From contig CAVZZZ010000001.1 in assembly GCA_963780045.1 (NCBI GenBank), forward strand, positions 3,596,001 to 3,660,000: a DNA stretch of 64,000 bases, given 5' to 3'. Below the pieces are notes generated by a model that saw only the letters and a list, made by a program, of their open reading frames with translations, made no database searches and was not told the DNA's origin. Positions 47,988 to 57,455 of the stretch are shown here, in pieces. Position 1 is the first letter of the stretch, and every line of letters begins with the position of its first letter. Both the position numbers and the translations under genes were made by a program. The stretch comes from JANXQG01 sp963780045 (GTDB lineage Bacteria; Planctomycetota; Planctomycetia; Pirellulales; Thermoguttaceae).

Positions 47988-48804
47988 ATGTCAACCGCGG
48001 CGTTCGAGGAAGAAGAAGTAGTCATAACCCAGCGCGAACCGCGCCGCCCGGCGGCTGGCAAGCTGCTGGCGGGCAAGCGAGCGCTGGTCACGGGCGGTTC
48101 GCGCGGGATCGGCAAGGCCGTTGCGCCTGGCGCTGGCCGAAGCCGGCGCCGCGGTTGCCGTCAACTTCCAGCGCTCGGCTGAGTGCGCGGAGGAAGTCTG
48201 CCGCGATGCCCGCGCTTTGGGTGCGGATGCCCGCGGCTACCAGGCGGACGTCTCCTGTGAAGAGGAAGCGGCGGCCATGATGGAGGCCGTCGCCGGGGAC
48301 TTCGGCGCTATCGACATCCTGGTCAACAACGCCGGCATCACCCGCGACAAGTCGTTTTTGAAAATGACCCGCGACATGTGGGACGACGTGCTGGGCGTGA
48401 ACCTCAACGGCGTTTTCAACGTCACGCGGGCGGCGCTGCCGGGAATGGTCGAGGCGGGTTGGGGCCGCGTAATCAACATGGCCTCGATCGTCGGCCAGAC
48501 CGGCAACTTCGGCCAGGCCAACTATGCCGTCACCAAGGGCGGCCTGATCGCGCTGACCATGACGCTGGCCCGCGAAGTCGCCCGCAAGGGCGTCACCGTC
48601 AACGCCGTTGCGCCGGGCTTCATCGAGACCGACATGACGAAGGACCTCAGCGAGGCGGCGCTGGCCGTGGTCACCTCGATGACGCCGCTGGGCCGCCTGG
48701 GCAAGCCGGAGGAAGTGGCCGCCGCGGTGCTCTTCCTGGCGTCGCCGCAGGCCAGCTATGTTACCGGACAGGTAATTCCAGTCAACGGCGGCATGTACAT
48801 GTAA
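47988..48804 (+). CDS. SDR-family 3-oxoacyl/acetoacetyl-CoA reductase, one frameshift
   Basis: About 270 residues. The NADP-binding motif is VTGGSRGIGKAV; the frame breaks right after it near 48120 and restoring a GC dinucleotide joins it to RLALAEAGAAVAVNF. Catalytic residues: Ser in INMASIVGQ and Y-x3-K in QANYAVTKGG. The N-terminus has an extra acidic stretch of about 25 residues (STAAFEEEEVVITQREPRR) unlike FabG. Because a thiolase follows 21 bases later, acetoacetyl-CoA reduction (PhaB role) is more likely than fatty-acid synthesis, but no PHA synthase is in view. Confidence 0.85.
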
Positions 48805-48825
48805 ACAATACGGAGGTACGCGATC

Positions 48826-50004
48826 ATGAAAAGTGAAATCTGGCTCGCGGGCGCGGCCCGCACGCCCATCGGCGGTTTCTTGGGCTCGCTGGCCGAGGTT
48901 CCGGCGCCCGCCCTCGGTAGCGTCGTCGTCAAAGAAGCCGTCCACCGCGCGGGCTTGCCCCCGGACCAGGTGGATGAAGTGATCATGGGCAACGTCGTCG
49001 GCGCGGGGCTGGGGCAAAACGTCGCCCGGCAAGTTGCCATCGGCGCCGGGCTGCCCTCCTCGATCGGCGCAACGACGGTGAACAAAGTCTGCGGGTCGGG
49101 CATGAAGGCCGTGATGCTGGCGGCCCAGGCAATCCAGTGCGGCGACGCCCGCGCGGTCGTCGCCGGCGGCACGGAGAGCATGTCCGGCGCGCCTTATCTT
49201 TTGGCCAAGGCCCGCGGCGGATACCGCATGGGCAACGGCGAGCTGATCGACGCGGTTATTCGCGACGGGCTGTGGGACGTGTACAACGGCTTGCATATGG
49301 GCACTTTCGGCGACCGCTGCGCGGCCAAGGAAAACATCTCCCGTCAGGAGCAGGACGATTTCGCCGTCGCCAGCTTCAAGCGGGCAATCGCCGCGCAGAA
49401 GGACAACACCTTCGCGGCGGAAATCGTCGACGTGGAAATCAAGGGCCGCAAGGGTTCGACCTTCGTCAAGGAAGACGAGTCGCCGGCACGCTTTGACGAG
49501 GCGAAGCTGCGGTCGCTCCGCCCGGCCTTCGACCCCTCCGGCACCATCACGGCCGGCAACGCCTCGAGCATCAACGACGGCGCGGCGGCGATCGTGGTCC
49601 TTTCGCCACAGCGCGCGCAAGAGTTGGGCGTGAAGCCGCAGGCCCGCATCCTCGGCTATTCGAGCTACGCCCGCGAGCCGGAATGGTTCACCCTGGCGCC
49701 GGTCTGCGCGATCGAGAAGCTGATGCAGAACCTGAAACTGAGCGTGTCCGACGTCGATCTGTTCGAGGTCAACGAGGCGTTTTCCGTGGTGACGCTGGCG
49801 GCGATGAAGCAATTGAAGATTCCGCACGAGAAGATGAACGTCAACGGCGGCGCGGTGGCCATCGGGCACCCCATCGGCGCCAGCGGCACGCGGGTCCTCG
49901 TTACCCTTTTGAACGCGATGGAGAAGCGGCAGGCCCGCCGCGGGCTGGCTTCGCTCTGCATCGGCGGCGGTGAGGCGGTGGCTATGGCTGTCGAGCGGAT
50001 GTAG
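48826..50004 (+). CDS. Acetyl-CoA C-acetyltransferase (thiolase)
   Basis: 392 residues, full length and intact. The acyl-accepting Cys is in VNKVCGSGMKAV, the His in GGAVAIGHPIGASG and the second Cys in ASLCIGGGEAVA. It condenses two acetyl-CoA to acetoacetyl-CoA (biosynthetic thiolase) or does the reverse. With the preceding reductase it forms a phaA-phaB-like pair giving 3-hydroxybutyryl-CoA. A palindromic repeat follows the stop. Confidence 0.92.
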   Translation: MKSEIWLAGAARTPIGGFLGSLAEVPAPALGSVVVKEAVHRAGLPPDQVDEVIMGNVVGAGLGQNVARQVAIGAGLPSSIGATTVNKVCGSGMKAVMLAAQAIQCGDARAVVAGGTESMSGAPYLLAKARGGYRMGNGELIDAVIRDGLWDVYNGLHMGTFGDRCAAKENISRQEQDDFAVASFKRAIAAQKDNTFAAEIVDVEIKGRKGSTFVKEDESPARFDEAKLRSLRPAFDPSGTITAGNASSINDGAAAIVVLSPQRAQELGVKPQARILGYSSYAREPEWFTLAPVCAIEKLMQNLKLSVSDVDLFEVNEAFSVVTLAAMKQLKIPHEKMNVNGGAVAIGHPIGASGTRVLVTLLNAMEKRQARRGLASLCIGGGEAVAMAVERM

Positions 50005-50043
50005 GGCTTCGGGTGAAATCATAGATGTAGGATGCTTGCCATA

Positions 50044-50113
50044 AAAGGACAGCAAGGACAACAAGGACATCAAAGCACGAATCATTGATGTCGTTGCTGT
50101 CTTTGCTGTCCTT
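50044..50113. repeat. Palindromic repeat family J (AAGGACAGCAAGGACA...)
   Basis: aaggacagcaaggacaacaa and ttgctgtctttgctgtcctt form a hairpin of about 70 bases downstream of the thiolase gene, directly followed by a family D copy. Confidence 0.75.
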
Positions 50114-50171
50114 CTTTGCTCCCCGGCTTGACCGAGCCGTTCTTTGGAGCCATAATTCGCGGTTTCATCTG

Positions 50172-50238
50172 GGCGCTGGAGTTCCGGCTTTAGCCGGCGT
50201 TTTTCCGATAGGCCGGTTAAAGCCGGAACTCCAGCGCC
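50172..50238. repeat. Palindromic repeat family D, copy 2
   Basis: The left arm ggcgctggagttccggcttt and right arm aaagccggaactccagcgcc are exact over their outer 20 bases and continue inward with one mismatch. It ends 25 bases before the aspartokinase start. Confidence 0.85.
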
Positions 50239-50262
50239 GCAATCCGCTCCCTTGCTTTTTCC

Positions 50263-52063
50263 ATGTCGATCATCGTGCAGAAATTCGGCGGCTCCAGCGT
50301 GGCCGACAGCCAAAAAATCCTGGCTGCCGCCCGCAAGGCCATTCGCGCCCAACAGCAGGGCAATCAGGTTGTGGTCGTCGTCAGCGCGATGGGCGACAAC
50401 ACGGACCTGCTCATCGACCTGGCCGGGCAAATCACGGACCAGCCGCCGGCCCGCGAAATGGACATGCTGCTTTCCACCGGCGAGCAGGTGAGCGTCGCTT
50501 TGATGGCGATGGCGATCCACTCGCTGGGCCACAAGGCGCTGAGCCTCACCGGCGCAGATCGGCATCGTCACCGACAGCACCCATACCAAGGCCCGCATCC
50601 AGTCGATCTCCACCGACCGCATCCGCCAGGCCCTGGACGAGGGCAACATCGTCATCGCCGCCGGTTTCCAGGGGATCGACGAGCAAGACAATATCACTAC
50701 GCTCGGCCGCGGCGGCAGCGACACCACCGCGGTCGCACTGGCCGCCGTGCTGCATGCCGGCGCTTGCGAGATTTACACCGACGTTGACGGCGTCTACACG
50801 ACCGATCCCCGCATCGTGCCGGAGGCCCGCCAGCTCCGCCAGATCAGCTACGACGAAATGCTGGAACTGGCCACCGCCGGCGCGGGCGTGATGCACAACC
50901 GCTCGATCGAGTTCGCCAAAAAGTTCGGCGTGCCCGTCCACGTCCGCAGCAGCTTCAGCGACATCGCCGGCACGATGATCGTCGGCGAGCCGGAAGTTGC
51001 CGGGCTGCCCGTCTGCGGCGCGGCGTTGATCAAAAACGAGGCCCGCGTCACCGTGCTGGGCGTGCCCGACCGCCCCGGCGCGGCGATCACGATCTTCGCC
51101 AAGGTGACGGCCAAGAGCGTGCCGATGGACATGATCGCGCAGAACGTGGCGGCGGACGGGCGGACGGACATTTCGTTTTCCGTTCCCCGCGACGACTTGC
51201 CGCACACTGTCCGTGCCATCGAGGAAGCCGTGCGGGAGCTGGGCGCCGAAGGGCACGATTGCGACGACCAAGTAGCCAAGGTTTCCATCGTCGGCCTGGG
51301 CATGGCCACGCAGCCCGGCGTGGCCGAGCGGATGTTCCGCTCCTTGGCCGAAAAAGGCATCAACATCGAGATGATCACCACCAGCGAGATCAAGATCTCG
51401 GTGCTCGTCTCCCGCGAATACGCCCTGGAGGCCTTGCGGACGGTCCACGGCGAGTTCGAGTTGGGCAACGAGCCGCAAGCCAATCTCCCCTCTCCCTCCG
51501 GGAGAGGGACAGAGGGTGAGGGCGGTTCGCATGTCGCCCAGCCTTCCGCCCGCGGCAACGACGTCGTCGCTCGCATGGAGAAAATGGAGCAGTTGATTAT
51601 CGAGGACATCAGCCTGGACCAATCCCAGGCCCGCCTCACGATGCATGCCGTACCCGACGTCCCCGGTCTGGCGGCGCAGGTCTTTGACGAAGTGGCCCAA
51701 GCCGGGGTGGTAGTGGACATGATCGTGCAGAACGTCGGCCGCGAAGGCCGCACGAACATTTCCTTCACAATGCCGCAGGCCGACCTGCCGACTTCGATCC
51801 GCGTGCTCCGCGAGCAGGCCGAGCTTTTGGGCTGCCCGCCGCCGGAAGGCTGCCCGCGCGTGGCCAAGCTCTCGGTCTTTGGCGTGGGCATGAAGAGCCA
51901 TACGAGCGTCGCCAGCCGGCTGTTTGCCGCGTTGGCCGCCGAGCGGATCAATGTCGACTTGATCAGCACTACGGAAGTGCGGGTGAACGTAATCGTGGAC
52001 GGCGCCCACGGCGAGCGAGCCCGCGCCGCCCTGCTCCGCGAGTTCGCCGATGCGATGGGGTAA
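50263..52063 (+). CDS. Aspartate kinase with four ACT domains, one frameshift
   Basis: About 600 residues. The kinase domain starts with IVQKFGGSSVADSQKI and has VSAMGDNTD, LLSTGEQVSVALMAMAI and GRGGSDTTAVALAA. The frame breaks near 50555; restoring a GC gives SLTGAQIGIVTDSTHTKARI, the family motif. Two ACT pairs follow (VTVLGVPDRPGAAITIFAKV/VSIVGLGMATQPGVAERMF and LTMHAVPDVPGLAAQVFDEV/LSVFGVGMKSHTSVASRLF), a four-ACT layout known from cyanobacteria. Between the pairs, 51485-51525, a 41-bp palindrome is translated as LPSPSGRGTEGEGG. It catalyses the first step of Lys/Thr/Met synthesis and is presumably feedback-regulated through the ACT domains. Confidence 0.92.
51485..51525. repeat. Palindromic element family A, copy 3 (41 bp), in frame in aspartokinase
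   Basis: It has the same 41-base length and the same reading frame as copies 19636-19676 and 19702-19742 in the kinase-MFP gene. It lies exactly in the linker between the two ACT pairs. Confidence 0.88.
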
Positions 52064-52362
52064 AGCAGCGAGCACGGAGCCGGGAGCATGGAGCATGGAG
52101 TTGGATGTGGGAAGTGGTGAGTGGCAAGTGAGAGGTTGGTATGGGAGGAAGAGAGAAGGGGGGGAAAGGGAGAGGGGAGACGACATTGATTGCCGCGCAA
52201 TCTCTAATCTGTTATCCCTCATCCTTCATCGCTCCCCGCTCTGTCCTCCTGACTTCTGACCTCTGGTGCATATCGTGGCGCTTCCGGCCAAGTATTTTCT
52301 TCGCTTGTTGAACGTCCGACTCTTGGCCTCTTTTCCGGGGTTTTCACACGCAGCGCGAAGCC

Positions 52363-52432
52363 AGGATGAAGCCAGGATGAAGCCAGCATGAAGGCAGGAT
52401 GAAGGCAGAACGAGGACAGGATGGAGGCAGGA
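52363..52432. repeat. Short-unit tandem repeat (aggatgaagcc-like)
   Basis: Degenerate units of 10-12 bases (aggatgaagcc, aggatgaaggc, aggatggaggc) repeat about six times. Confidence 0.75.
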
Positions 52433-52871
52433 CCCCCGCTTCCGGGTGCTTTCCGCACCAGTGGGCAGGCATGCGGTAGTGGGGAGTGGCAGGTGGGAAG
52501 TGGTTCCAGTAATAGGTTTCAAATTCGCGCCATGCGTGTTATCCTCCTATTTCCAAGCTTTCTTGGCACAATCTGTCGTCGATCTTTCTGTAAACGACTT
52601 CCCACTTGCCACTTCTCGGACCATCATACCACAGGTAGGAACTAGTGTCAACAGATATTGATACTTGTCGTTTTGCCGCCGCCGCAAGTCCTTGCGCCGC
52701 AACGCTTTACGACGCTTGACATTTGTTCGCGTTTTCGTGCCTGCCTCCCCTTGGTGAGGCCATGCGACAATAGCGCAAGTCCAAGCTGGCAAAGGGGTTG
52801 GAGATTTCCGGGCGAATCGGGAGCCGGCGGCCAAGAAAATGGCCCGCACGGAAAAATCTTTGCCGCGGTAC

Positions 52872-53051
52872 CCAAACATGCGTTCCCCCGGCACAGGGCC
52901 GGGCGGGGACGGAGGAGGTGTGGCGGGGCGCGCCGTAGTGGCCAAACATGCGTTCCCCCGGCACAGGGCCGCGCGGGGACGGAGGAGGTGTGACGGGGCG
53001 CGCCGTAGTGGCCAAACATGCGTTCCCCCGGCACAGGGCCGGGCGGGGCGG
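52872..53051. repeat. 70-bp tandem repeat, about 2.6 copies
   Basis: Units start with ccaaacatgcgttcccccgg at 52872, 52942 and 53012, exactly 70 bases apart, with very few differences between copies. The period is not a multiple of three, so it is not a protein repeat. There are no unique spacers, so it is not a CRISPR array. Confidence 0.88.
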
Positions 53052-53237
53052 CGGCGCACACGGAAAAGAAGTTCATTGGGGACCGCGATTTAGCCGTCAA
53101 TCTTCCGCTCCGACGGGATGAAGTGCGCCGGGGGCGTGAAATTGCCGGGCCTCTTGGTGGTCGTTGCGGTGCGAACTTCCTGGAAATGCCCCTTCGATGC
53201 GGTCGCAATTTGCGACCCAGTTCCGCGCGCGGCGGGC

Positions 53238-54185
53238 TCAACGCCTTGTTCTGCGGCGGCGGAGGCAGACTAGCCCCGGCCCCAACAGCGCCGAAGCAAA
53301 CAGGGCGATCGTGCCGGGTTCCGGCACCGGGCTGGTTATAGCTAGGAGTTGCGGATTGGACAGCCCCGAAACCAGCGCGGCGTTCACGGTCCCGCCCGAC
53401 GTCGTGTATTCGCCGATCGTCCCGTTCTCGTAATTCGTCACAAATAGGTCCGAGCTCGACACGGCAAGGCCGTACGGGCTGTTCAGCCCCGAAACCAGCG
53501 CGGCGTTCACGGTCCCGCCTGAGGTCGTGTACTCGCCAATCGTCCCGCCCCCGTAATTCGCGACAAACAGGTCCGAGCCCGACACGGCAATTCCGAACGG
53601 GCGGTTCAGCCCCGAAACCAGCGCCGCGTTCACGGTGCCGCCCGAGGTCGTGTACTCGCCAATCGTACCGTTGCCGACATTCGAGACAAACAGGTCCGAG
53701 CCCGACACGGCAAGTCCGAACGGGTCGCTCAGCCCCGGAACCAGCGCGGCGTTCACGGTGCCGCCCGATGTCGTGTACTCGCCAATCGTCTGGTCCGGAC
53801 TCGTGACAAACAGGTCCGAGCCCGACAGGACAAGGCTGAGCGGTTCGCTCAGCCCCGAAACCAGCGCGGCGTTCACGGTTCCCCCCGATGTCGTGTACTC
53901 GCCGATCGTCCCGCTCTGATTATTCGCGACAAAAACATTTGATCCCGACACGTCGATTCCACCCGGGTAGTGTAACCCCGATATCAATGAGGCGTTCAGC
54001 GTGCCTCCCGACGTGGTATACTCCCCAACCGTGCCGTTCCCGGCACTCGTGGTGACATAAACATCCTGTGCGCGCGCCGTTGTCGACCCGACTGCCGCCG
54101 CCAGTGCAATCAGGGAAACCGCTCCAGAAATAAATCGACATTGCCGGCGGCGGCCAGAGGCGGGGACTGGCGATGAGGGTGGCAT
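53238..54185 (-). CDS. PEP-CTERM protein with tandem 40-residue beta-propeller-like repeats
   Basis: 315 residues with a signal peptide (ISGAVSLIALAAAVGSTTARA). Seven units of about 40 residues follow, most of them nearly identical: G-T-I-G-E-Y-T-T-S-G-G-T-V-N-A-A-L-V-S-G-L, then a variable S-G-S-D-L-F-V part. The C-terminus PVPEPGTIALFASALLGPGL plus a basic tail is a PEP-CTERM sorting signal, so the protein is processed by an exosortase system (not in this window). The near-identical repeats suggest recent expansion. It resembles NHL/SMP-30-like propellers; ligand unknown. Confidence 0.82.
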   Translation of the reverse strand: MPPSSPVPASGRRRQCRFISGAVSLIALAAAVGSTTARAQDVYVTTSAGNGTVGEYTTSGGTLNASLISGLHYPGGIDVSGSNVFVANNQSGTIGEYTTSGGTVNAALVSGLSEPLSLVLSGSDLFVTSPDQTIGEYTTSGGTVNAALVPGLSDPFGLAVSGSDLFVSNVGNGTIGEYTTSGGTVNAALVSGLNRPFGIAVSGSDLFVANYGGGTIGEYTTSGGTVNAALVSGLNSPYGLAVSSSDLFVTNYENGTIGEYTTSGGTVNAALVSGLSNPQLLAITSPVPEPGTIALFASALLGPGLVCLRRRRTRR

Positions 54186-54235
54186 GACGTCGCGCTAAAA
54201 AAACGGGGGATAGCAGTCAACTCTCTCGGCGAGAT

Positions 54236-54832
54236 TCACCGACCCCTATAGTACACGGCGGAACCGCTCTTTTCAACTTCGTCCTTATTGTGAAGGATCG
54301 TCACGCCTGGGTCGTTGAGGCATATGGCACTGACTGTGTTAGAACTCAAAATCCATCGCCCTGATATGCCTCGTAGCGTAGCGCGTCCGCGCCGCAAAAC
54401 GGACAGATCGAGCTTGTAGACTTCGTCCTGGGTGTACAAGTCACAGGTGGTCCAGAAGGAGTACTGTACCTTCACAACCGATTTCTTGGGGACCACGACT
54501 ACCAATGGATTCCTTCTGCGGAAGTCCCAGTCGGTCAACTTGTACACGTCCGTTGGTAGCTGCTTCAATCGGACCTTGATTGGCCGCTCCAGCATCGACA
54601 GTTCCGAATGCGAATAGCTCTTTCCTTCGGCGGGGATGGCGTCGTCAGGGTTCCCCAAATTGCCCGTGCCGGCGGCGGCGAGGCCGCCGAGAAGACCGAA
54701 TTGGGCAAAGAGCATGGCCTTCCTACGCATATTGGCCACAAGCAAAAAAGCGTCTTGCGACGCAATGATCCTTCCTAAATAGGCCGTCTTGCTGACGCGA
54801 AATCCAGCTCCAAGTCTAACGTAGCTGCTCAT
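54236..54832 (-). CDS. Hypothetical protein
   Basis: 198 residues from the ATG at 54832. A hydrophobic N-terminal half (AMLFAQFGLLGGLAAAGTGNL) could be a signal or TM segment; the rest is mixed (VRLKQLPTDVYKLTDWDFRRR, VVVVPKKSVVKVQYSFWTTC). No family was recognised. An upstream in-frame extension to 55006 reads through a palindromic repeat and is not believed. Confidence 0.5.
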   Translation of the reverse strand: MSSYVRLGAGFRVSKTAYLGRIIASQDAFLLVANMRRKAMLFAQFGLLGGLAAAGTGNLGNPDDAIPAEGKSYSHSELSMLERPIKVRLKQLPTDVYKLTDWDFRRRNPLVVVVPKKSVVKVQYSFWTTCDLYTQDEVYKLDLSVLRRGRATLRGISGRWILSSNTVSAICLNDPGVTILHNKDEVEKSGSAVYYRGR

Positions 54833-55205
54833 CGCTGCGACCGTCGTGAATGTGAATCGGGTTTGCGTCGTGAAATTCAGTCGTTCACTATAGCCGTCAG
54901 CGGCACGGGTGGCAAAGTACGGACAAGCCGAGTTCCTAGGCTCCTTCGTCGCCCGGTATCGGGGAAAGCATGTCTCGCGCAAAGCCGCAAAGACGCAAAG
55001 TTCCATTTCTTTGCGCCTTCGCGGCTTTGCGCGAGATTGTTATCCTTTCCCGCATATTCCTTTCCTCCCATTTTGCTTCCCCCATTTCTCTGTCGAAACG
55101 CCTACCGGAGACCTTAGTCCTTAGACCTTGGTTCTTAGTTTCCCGATACCGAGGACGCGGCGGTTCTACGAGGTCCGCTTCAGCGCCAGCGGCGATACCA
55201 TGTGT
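54833..55205. other. Intergenic region with family H palindrome
   Basis: About 370 bases with no supported gene. It contains the hairpin at 54973-55036 and a short gaccttagtccttagacctt-like repeat near 55110. Confidence 0.5.
54973..55036. repeat. Palindromic repeat family H, copy 2 (CTCGCGCAAAGCCGC...)
   Basis: tctcgcgcaaagccgcaaag and ctttgcgcgaga-ended right arm form a 28-bp-arm hairpin with one or two mismatches. It is related to 37888-37955. Confidence 0.8.
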
Positions 55206-55751
55206 TCAGATGCCGCCGGCAAGCTCATCCAGCGCCGCGGCGAAGGCGCCGTAGGCCCCGGCGTCGAAGAGCACGAACCGCACGAGCTCCGGGCGGCCGT
55301 GCTCTTTGAGAAACTCGATTGCCGTCCGCAGGGCCACTCGGGTCGCCAGGTCCATCGGATATCGATAGGCCCCGGTGCTCAGTGCGGGCAAGGCGATCGC
55401 GCGGCACTCGTTCTCAATGGCCAATTCGAGCGAGCGCCGATAGGCGCCGGCCAACAATTCCGCCTCGCCCCGTTTTCCGCCGCCCCACACCGGCCCGACA
55501 GCGTGGATTACGTAGCGTGCCGTGAGCTTTCCGGCGGTGGAAATCACCGCTGAGCCGGTGGGGCAGCCGTCGGGATAACGGGCGTTGGTCTCGGCCATGA
55601 TCGCCGGGCCGCCGCGGCGGTGAATGGCCGCATCGACGCCCCCTCCGCCCGCCAAGCGGTTGTTGGCGGCGTTGACGATGGCATCGACCTCTTGCAGCGT
55701 GATGTCGCCCTGGTGAAGCTCGATGATTTGGCCGGCAATAACGGCTTTCAT
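55206..55751 (-). CDS. Macro-domain protein, O-acetyl-ADP-ribose deacetylase type
   Basis: 181 residues, the size of single-domain YmdB-like macro proteins. ADP-ribose-binding motifs: GDITLQEVDAIVNAANNRLAGGGGVDAAIHRRGG and the second loop ALPALSTGAYRYPMDLA. It removes ADP-ribose from O-acetyl-ADP-ribose or from modified proteins. Its start overlaps the aminotransferase stop by four bases, implying translational coupling. Confidence 0.92.
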   Translation of the reverse strand: MKAVIAGQIIELHQGDITLQEVDAIVNAANNRLAGGGGVDAAIHRRGGPAIMAETNARYPDGCPTGSAVISTAGKLTARYVIHAVGPVWGGGKRGEAELLAGAYRRSLELAIENECRAIALPALSTGAYRYPMDLATRVALRTAIEFLKEHGRPELVRFVLFDAGAYGAFAAALDELAGGI

Positions 55752-56903
55752 GGCCCGTCCTTCGCCAGCTTACGCAAAGCCTCGATGCCGCGGGCGAGCA
55801 TCGCGTCGGAGGCCGCGTAGGAGATGCGAAAATGCGTGTCGCGGCGGCTGAAGACGTTTCCGGGGATGACCAGCAGTTGGTGCTTCTCGACGCCGCGGGT
55901 CACAAACTCGATGCCGCTGCCCCAGGGCAAGCGCGGGAAGAGGTAAAAAGCCCCGCCGGGCGTCGTCAGGTCGTAAAGATCGCGCAAACCGGCAACAAGC
56001 ATGTCTCGCTTGCAGCGATATGAGTCGATATAAGGCTTTACGTCCACGTCCAGCGCGGCGACGCCCGCCCATTGCGCGGGCTGCGGGGCACAGACGAAAC
56101 TGTACTGCTGCAGCTTGATCATTTCCTGGATGATGACCCGCGGCCCGTGCGCAGTAGCCCAACCGCCAGCCGGGGACCGCGTAGGTCTTGCTGAAGCCGT
56201 CCACGACGAGCGTCTGCGGATTGTACTTGGCGGGCGAGACGAACGGCGCGTCGTAGCAGAAATGGCGATAGATTTCGTCGCTCAGCAAAACGACGTTCCG
56301 CCGGGCGGCCAGCTCGGCGATGCCGCGGACTTCGGCCTCCGAAGCCACAACGCCGGTCGGATTCGCGGGGCTGTTGAAGATGATCATCTTCGTCCGTGGG
56401 GTGATCGCTGCCGCCACGCGATCCACGTCGATCCGGAAATTGGGATACGTATCGACGTAGACGACTTTCGCCCCGGCTACCGCGGCCAGCGCGTCGTACA
56501 TCACGAAATAAGGATCGAAGACGATCACTTCTTCGCCGGGATTCAAGAGCACGAGCATCGCCAGCATGATGCCGCCGCTGGTCCCGCTGCTGACGAAAAC
56601 TTCGCGGTCGTCATGACCGAATTCTGCCGTTACTTCGGCCTGCAACTTATCGCGCAGCGCGGGAATGCCTTGCGAGAGGGCGTAGCCGTTCTTGCGGTTC
56701 TCGATGGCCTCTATCGCCGCGCAGCGGACCGGTTCGGGCGTCTCGAAGTCGGGCTGGCCGATGGAAAGATTGATCGGATCGGGCAGCTTCGCGCCCAGGT
56801 CGAAGACCTTGCGGATGCCGGAGGCATCGTACAGGCGGGTGCGGTCGGCGAGCCAGTGGGAAGACATGGGGAGATGCGCTTTGTCAAGATCGCGGTACTT
56901 CAT
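55748..56903 (-). CDS. Class I/II PLP-dependent aminotransferase, one frameshift
   Basis: About 385 residues. Landmarks: DPINLSIGQPDFETPEPVRCA, FVSSGTSGGIMLAML, FNSPANPTG, LLSDEIYRHFCY and the PLP Lys in VVDGFSKTYAVPGWRLGY. The frame breaks just after this near 56145; restoring a GC dinucleotide gives GYCAHGPRVIIQEMIKLQQYSF. The C-terminal part is complete (SRRDTHFRISYAASD). It is probably an aspartate/aromatic-type aminotransferase; substrate not fixed by sequence. An internal ATG at 56867 is an alternative start. It is coupled to the macro-domain gene. Confidence 0.88.
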
Positions 56904-57306
56904 CTTGGCCACAGGGATGCCCCGTCCACGAAGAATCCGCTAAACCAGTTTCCGCGCACGACAGCAACAAGCATTGGATCGCGCCGAGTATCGACCGCAT
57001 CTCATTGGCCGCCGGATTGTCAACCACAACAGTGATATCTTCCCGACGGGCGATGAGGCAGAGCATCGAGTTTTCGGCAGGTTGCGGGCTATCGGCGTCC
57101 CAAGCGGCTTCGGCTGCGGCATCGGGGTACGCAAGCAGTTCCTTCACACTGCCGAAGGGAATGTCGCGAAGCCGCGCGAATTTATTGCCGGTCTCCGCAT
57201 CCTCGAAGCGGACGCGGGGCCAATGCCGCGCCACGATGCGCGCACAGGCTTCCATTGTGGCGGCGTTGCCTACCGCCGGAAACACAACGTCGGTTCCGCC
57301 AATCAT
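56884..57306 (-). CDS. Hypothetical protein, 140 residues
   Basis: It begins MIGGTDVVFPAVGNAATMEACARIVARHWP and has a central acidic region (FEDAETGNKFARLRDIPFG) and VVDNPAANEMRSILGAIQCLL near the end. No family was recognised. The stop overlaps the aminotransferase start by about 20 bases, so it is probably cotranscribed with it. A small shift near 56945 would end it a few residues earlier. Confidence 0.55.
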   Translation of the reverse strand: MIGGTDVVFPAVGNAATMEACARIVARHWPRVRFEDAETGNKFARLRDIPFGSVKELLAYPDAAAEAAWDADSPQPAENSMLCLIARREDITVVVDNPAANEMRSILGAIQCLLLSCAETGLADSSWTGHPCGQDEVPRS

Positions 57307-57455
57307 GCCATTTGCTCCTTAGTTATTTCGGATCTGCCGTGCGTTCCTTGACGTTCTTTCACGAAAATTCTACAGTCAGAAGTCGATTCTGTCGAGCAGC
57401 GTCGAAAGTGGCGAGTCGTCACGGCTGAGCAATACGAGCAAGGTGGTTAAGGTCC

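Larger units (their letters stand above)
52064..53237. other. Repeat-rich intergenic region of about 1.2 kb
   Basis: No supported gene. It holds AGTGGCAAGTGGGAAGT-type inverted segments (52100-52140, 52478-52503, 52597-52617), a short-unit tandem array (52363-52432) and a 70-bp tandem repeat (52872-53051). Open frames here translate the repeats and share no domain with known proteins. Confidence 0.6.

Noticed and set aside
48088..50727. 2.6-kb minus-strand open frame opposite the reductase/thiolase/aspartokinase genes
   Set aside because: The plus-strand genes have full catalytic motifs; the antisense frame is His/Arg/Gly-rich shadow sequence typical of GC-rich DNA.
50546..52222. Minus-strand open frames opposite aspartokinase
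   Set aside because: Shadow of a clearly conserved gene; no recognisable protein family.
52872..53051. Possible CRISPR array
   Set aside because: The 70-bp units abut directly without unique spacers and no cas gene is nearby.
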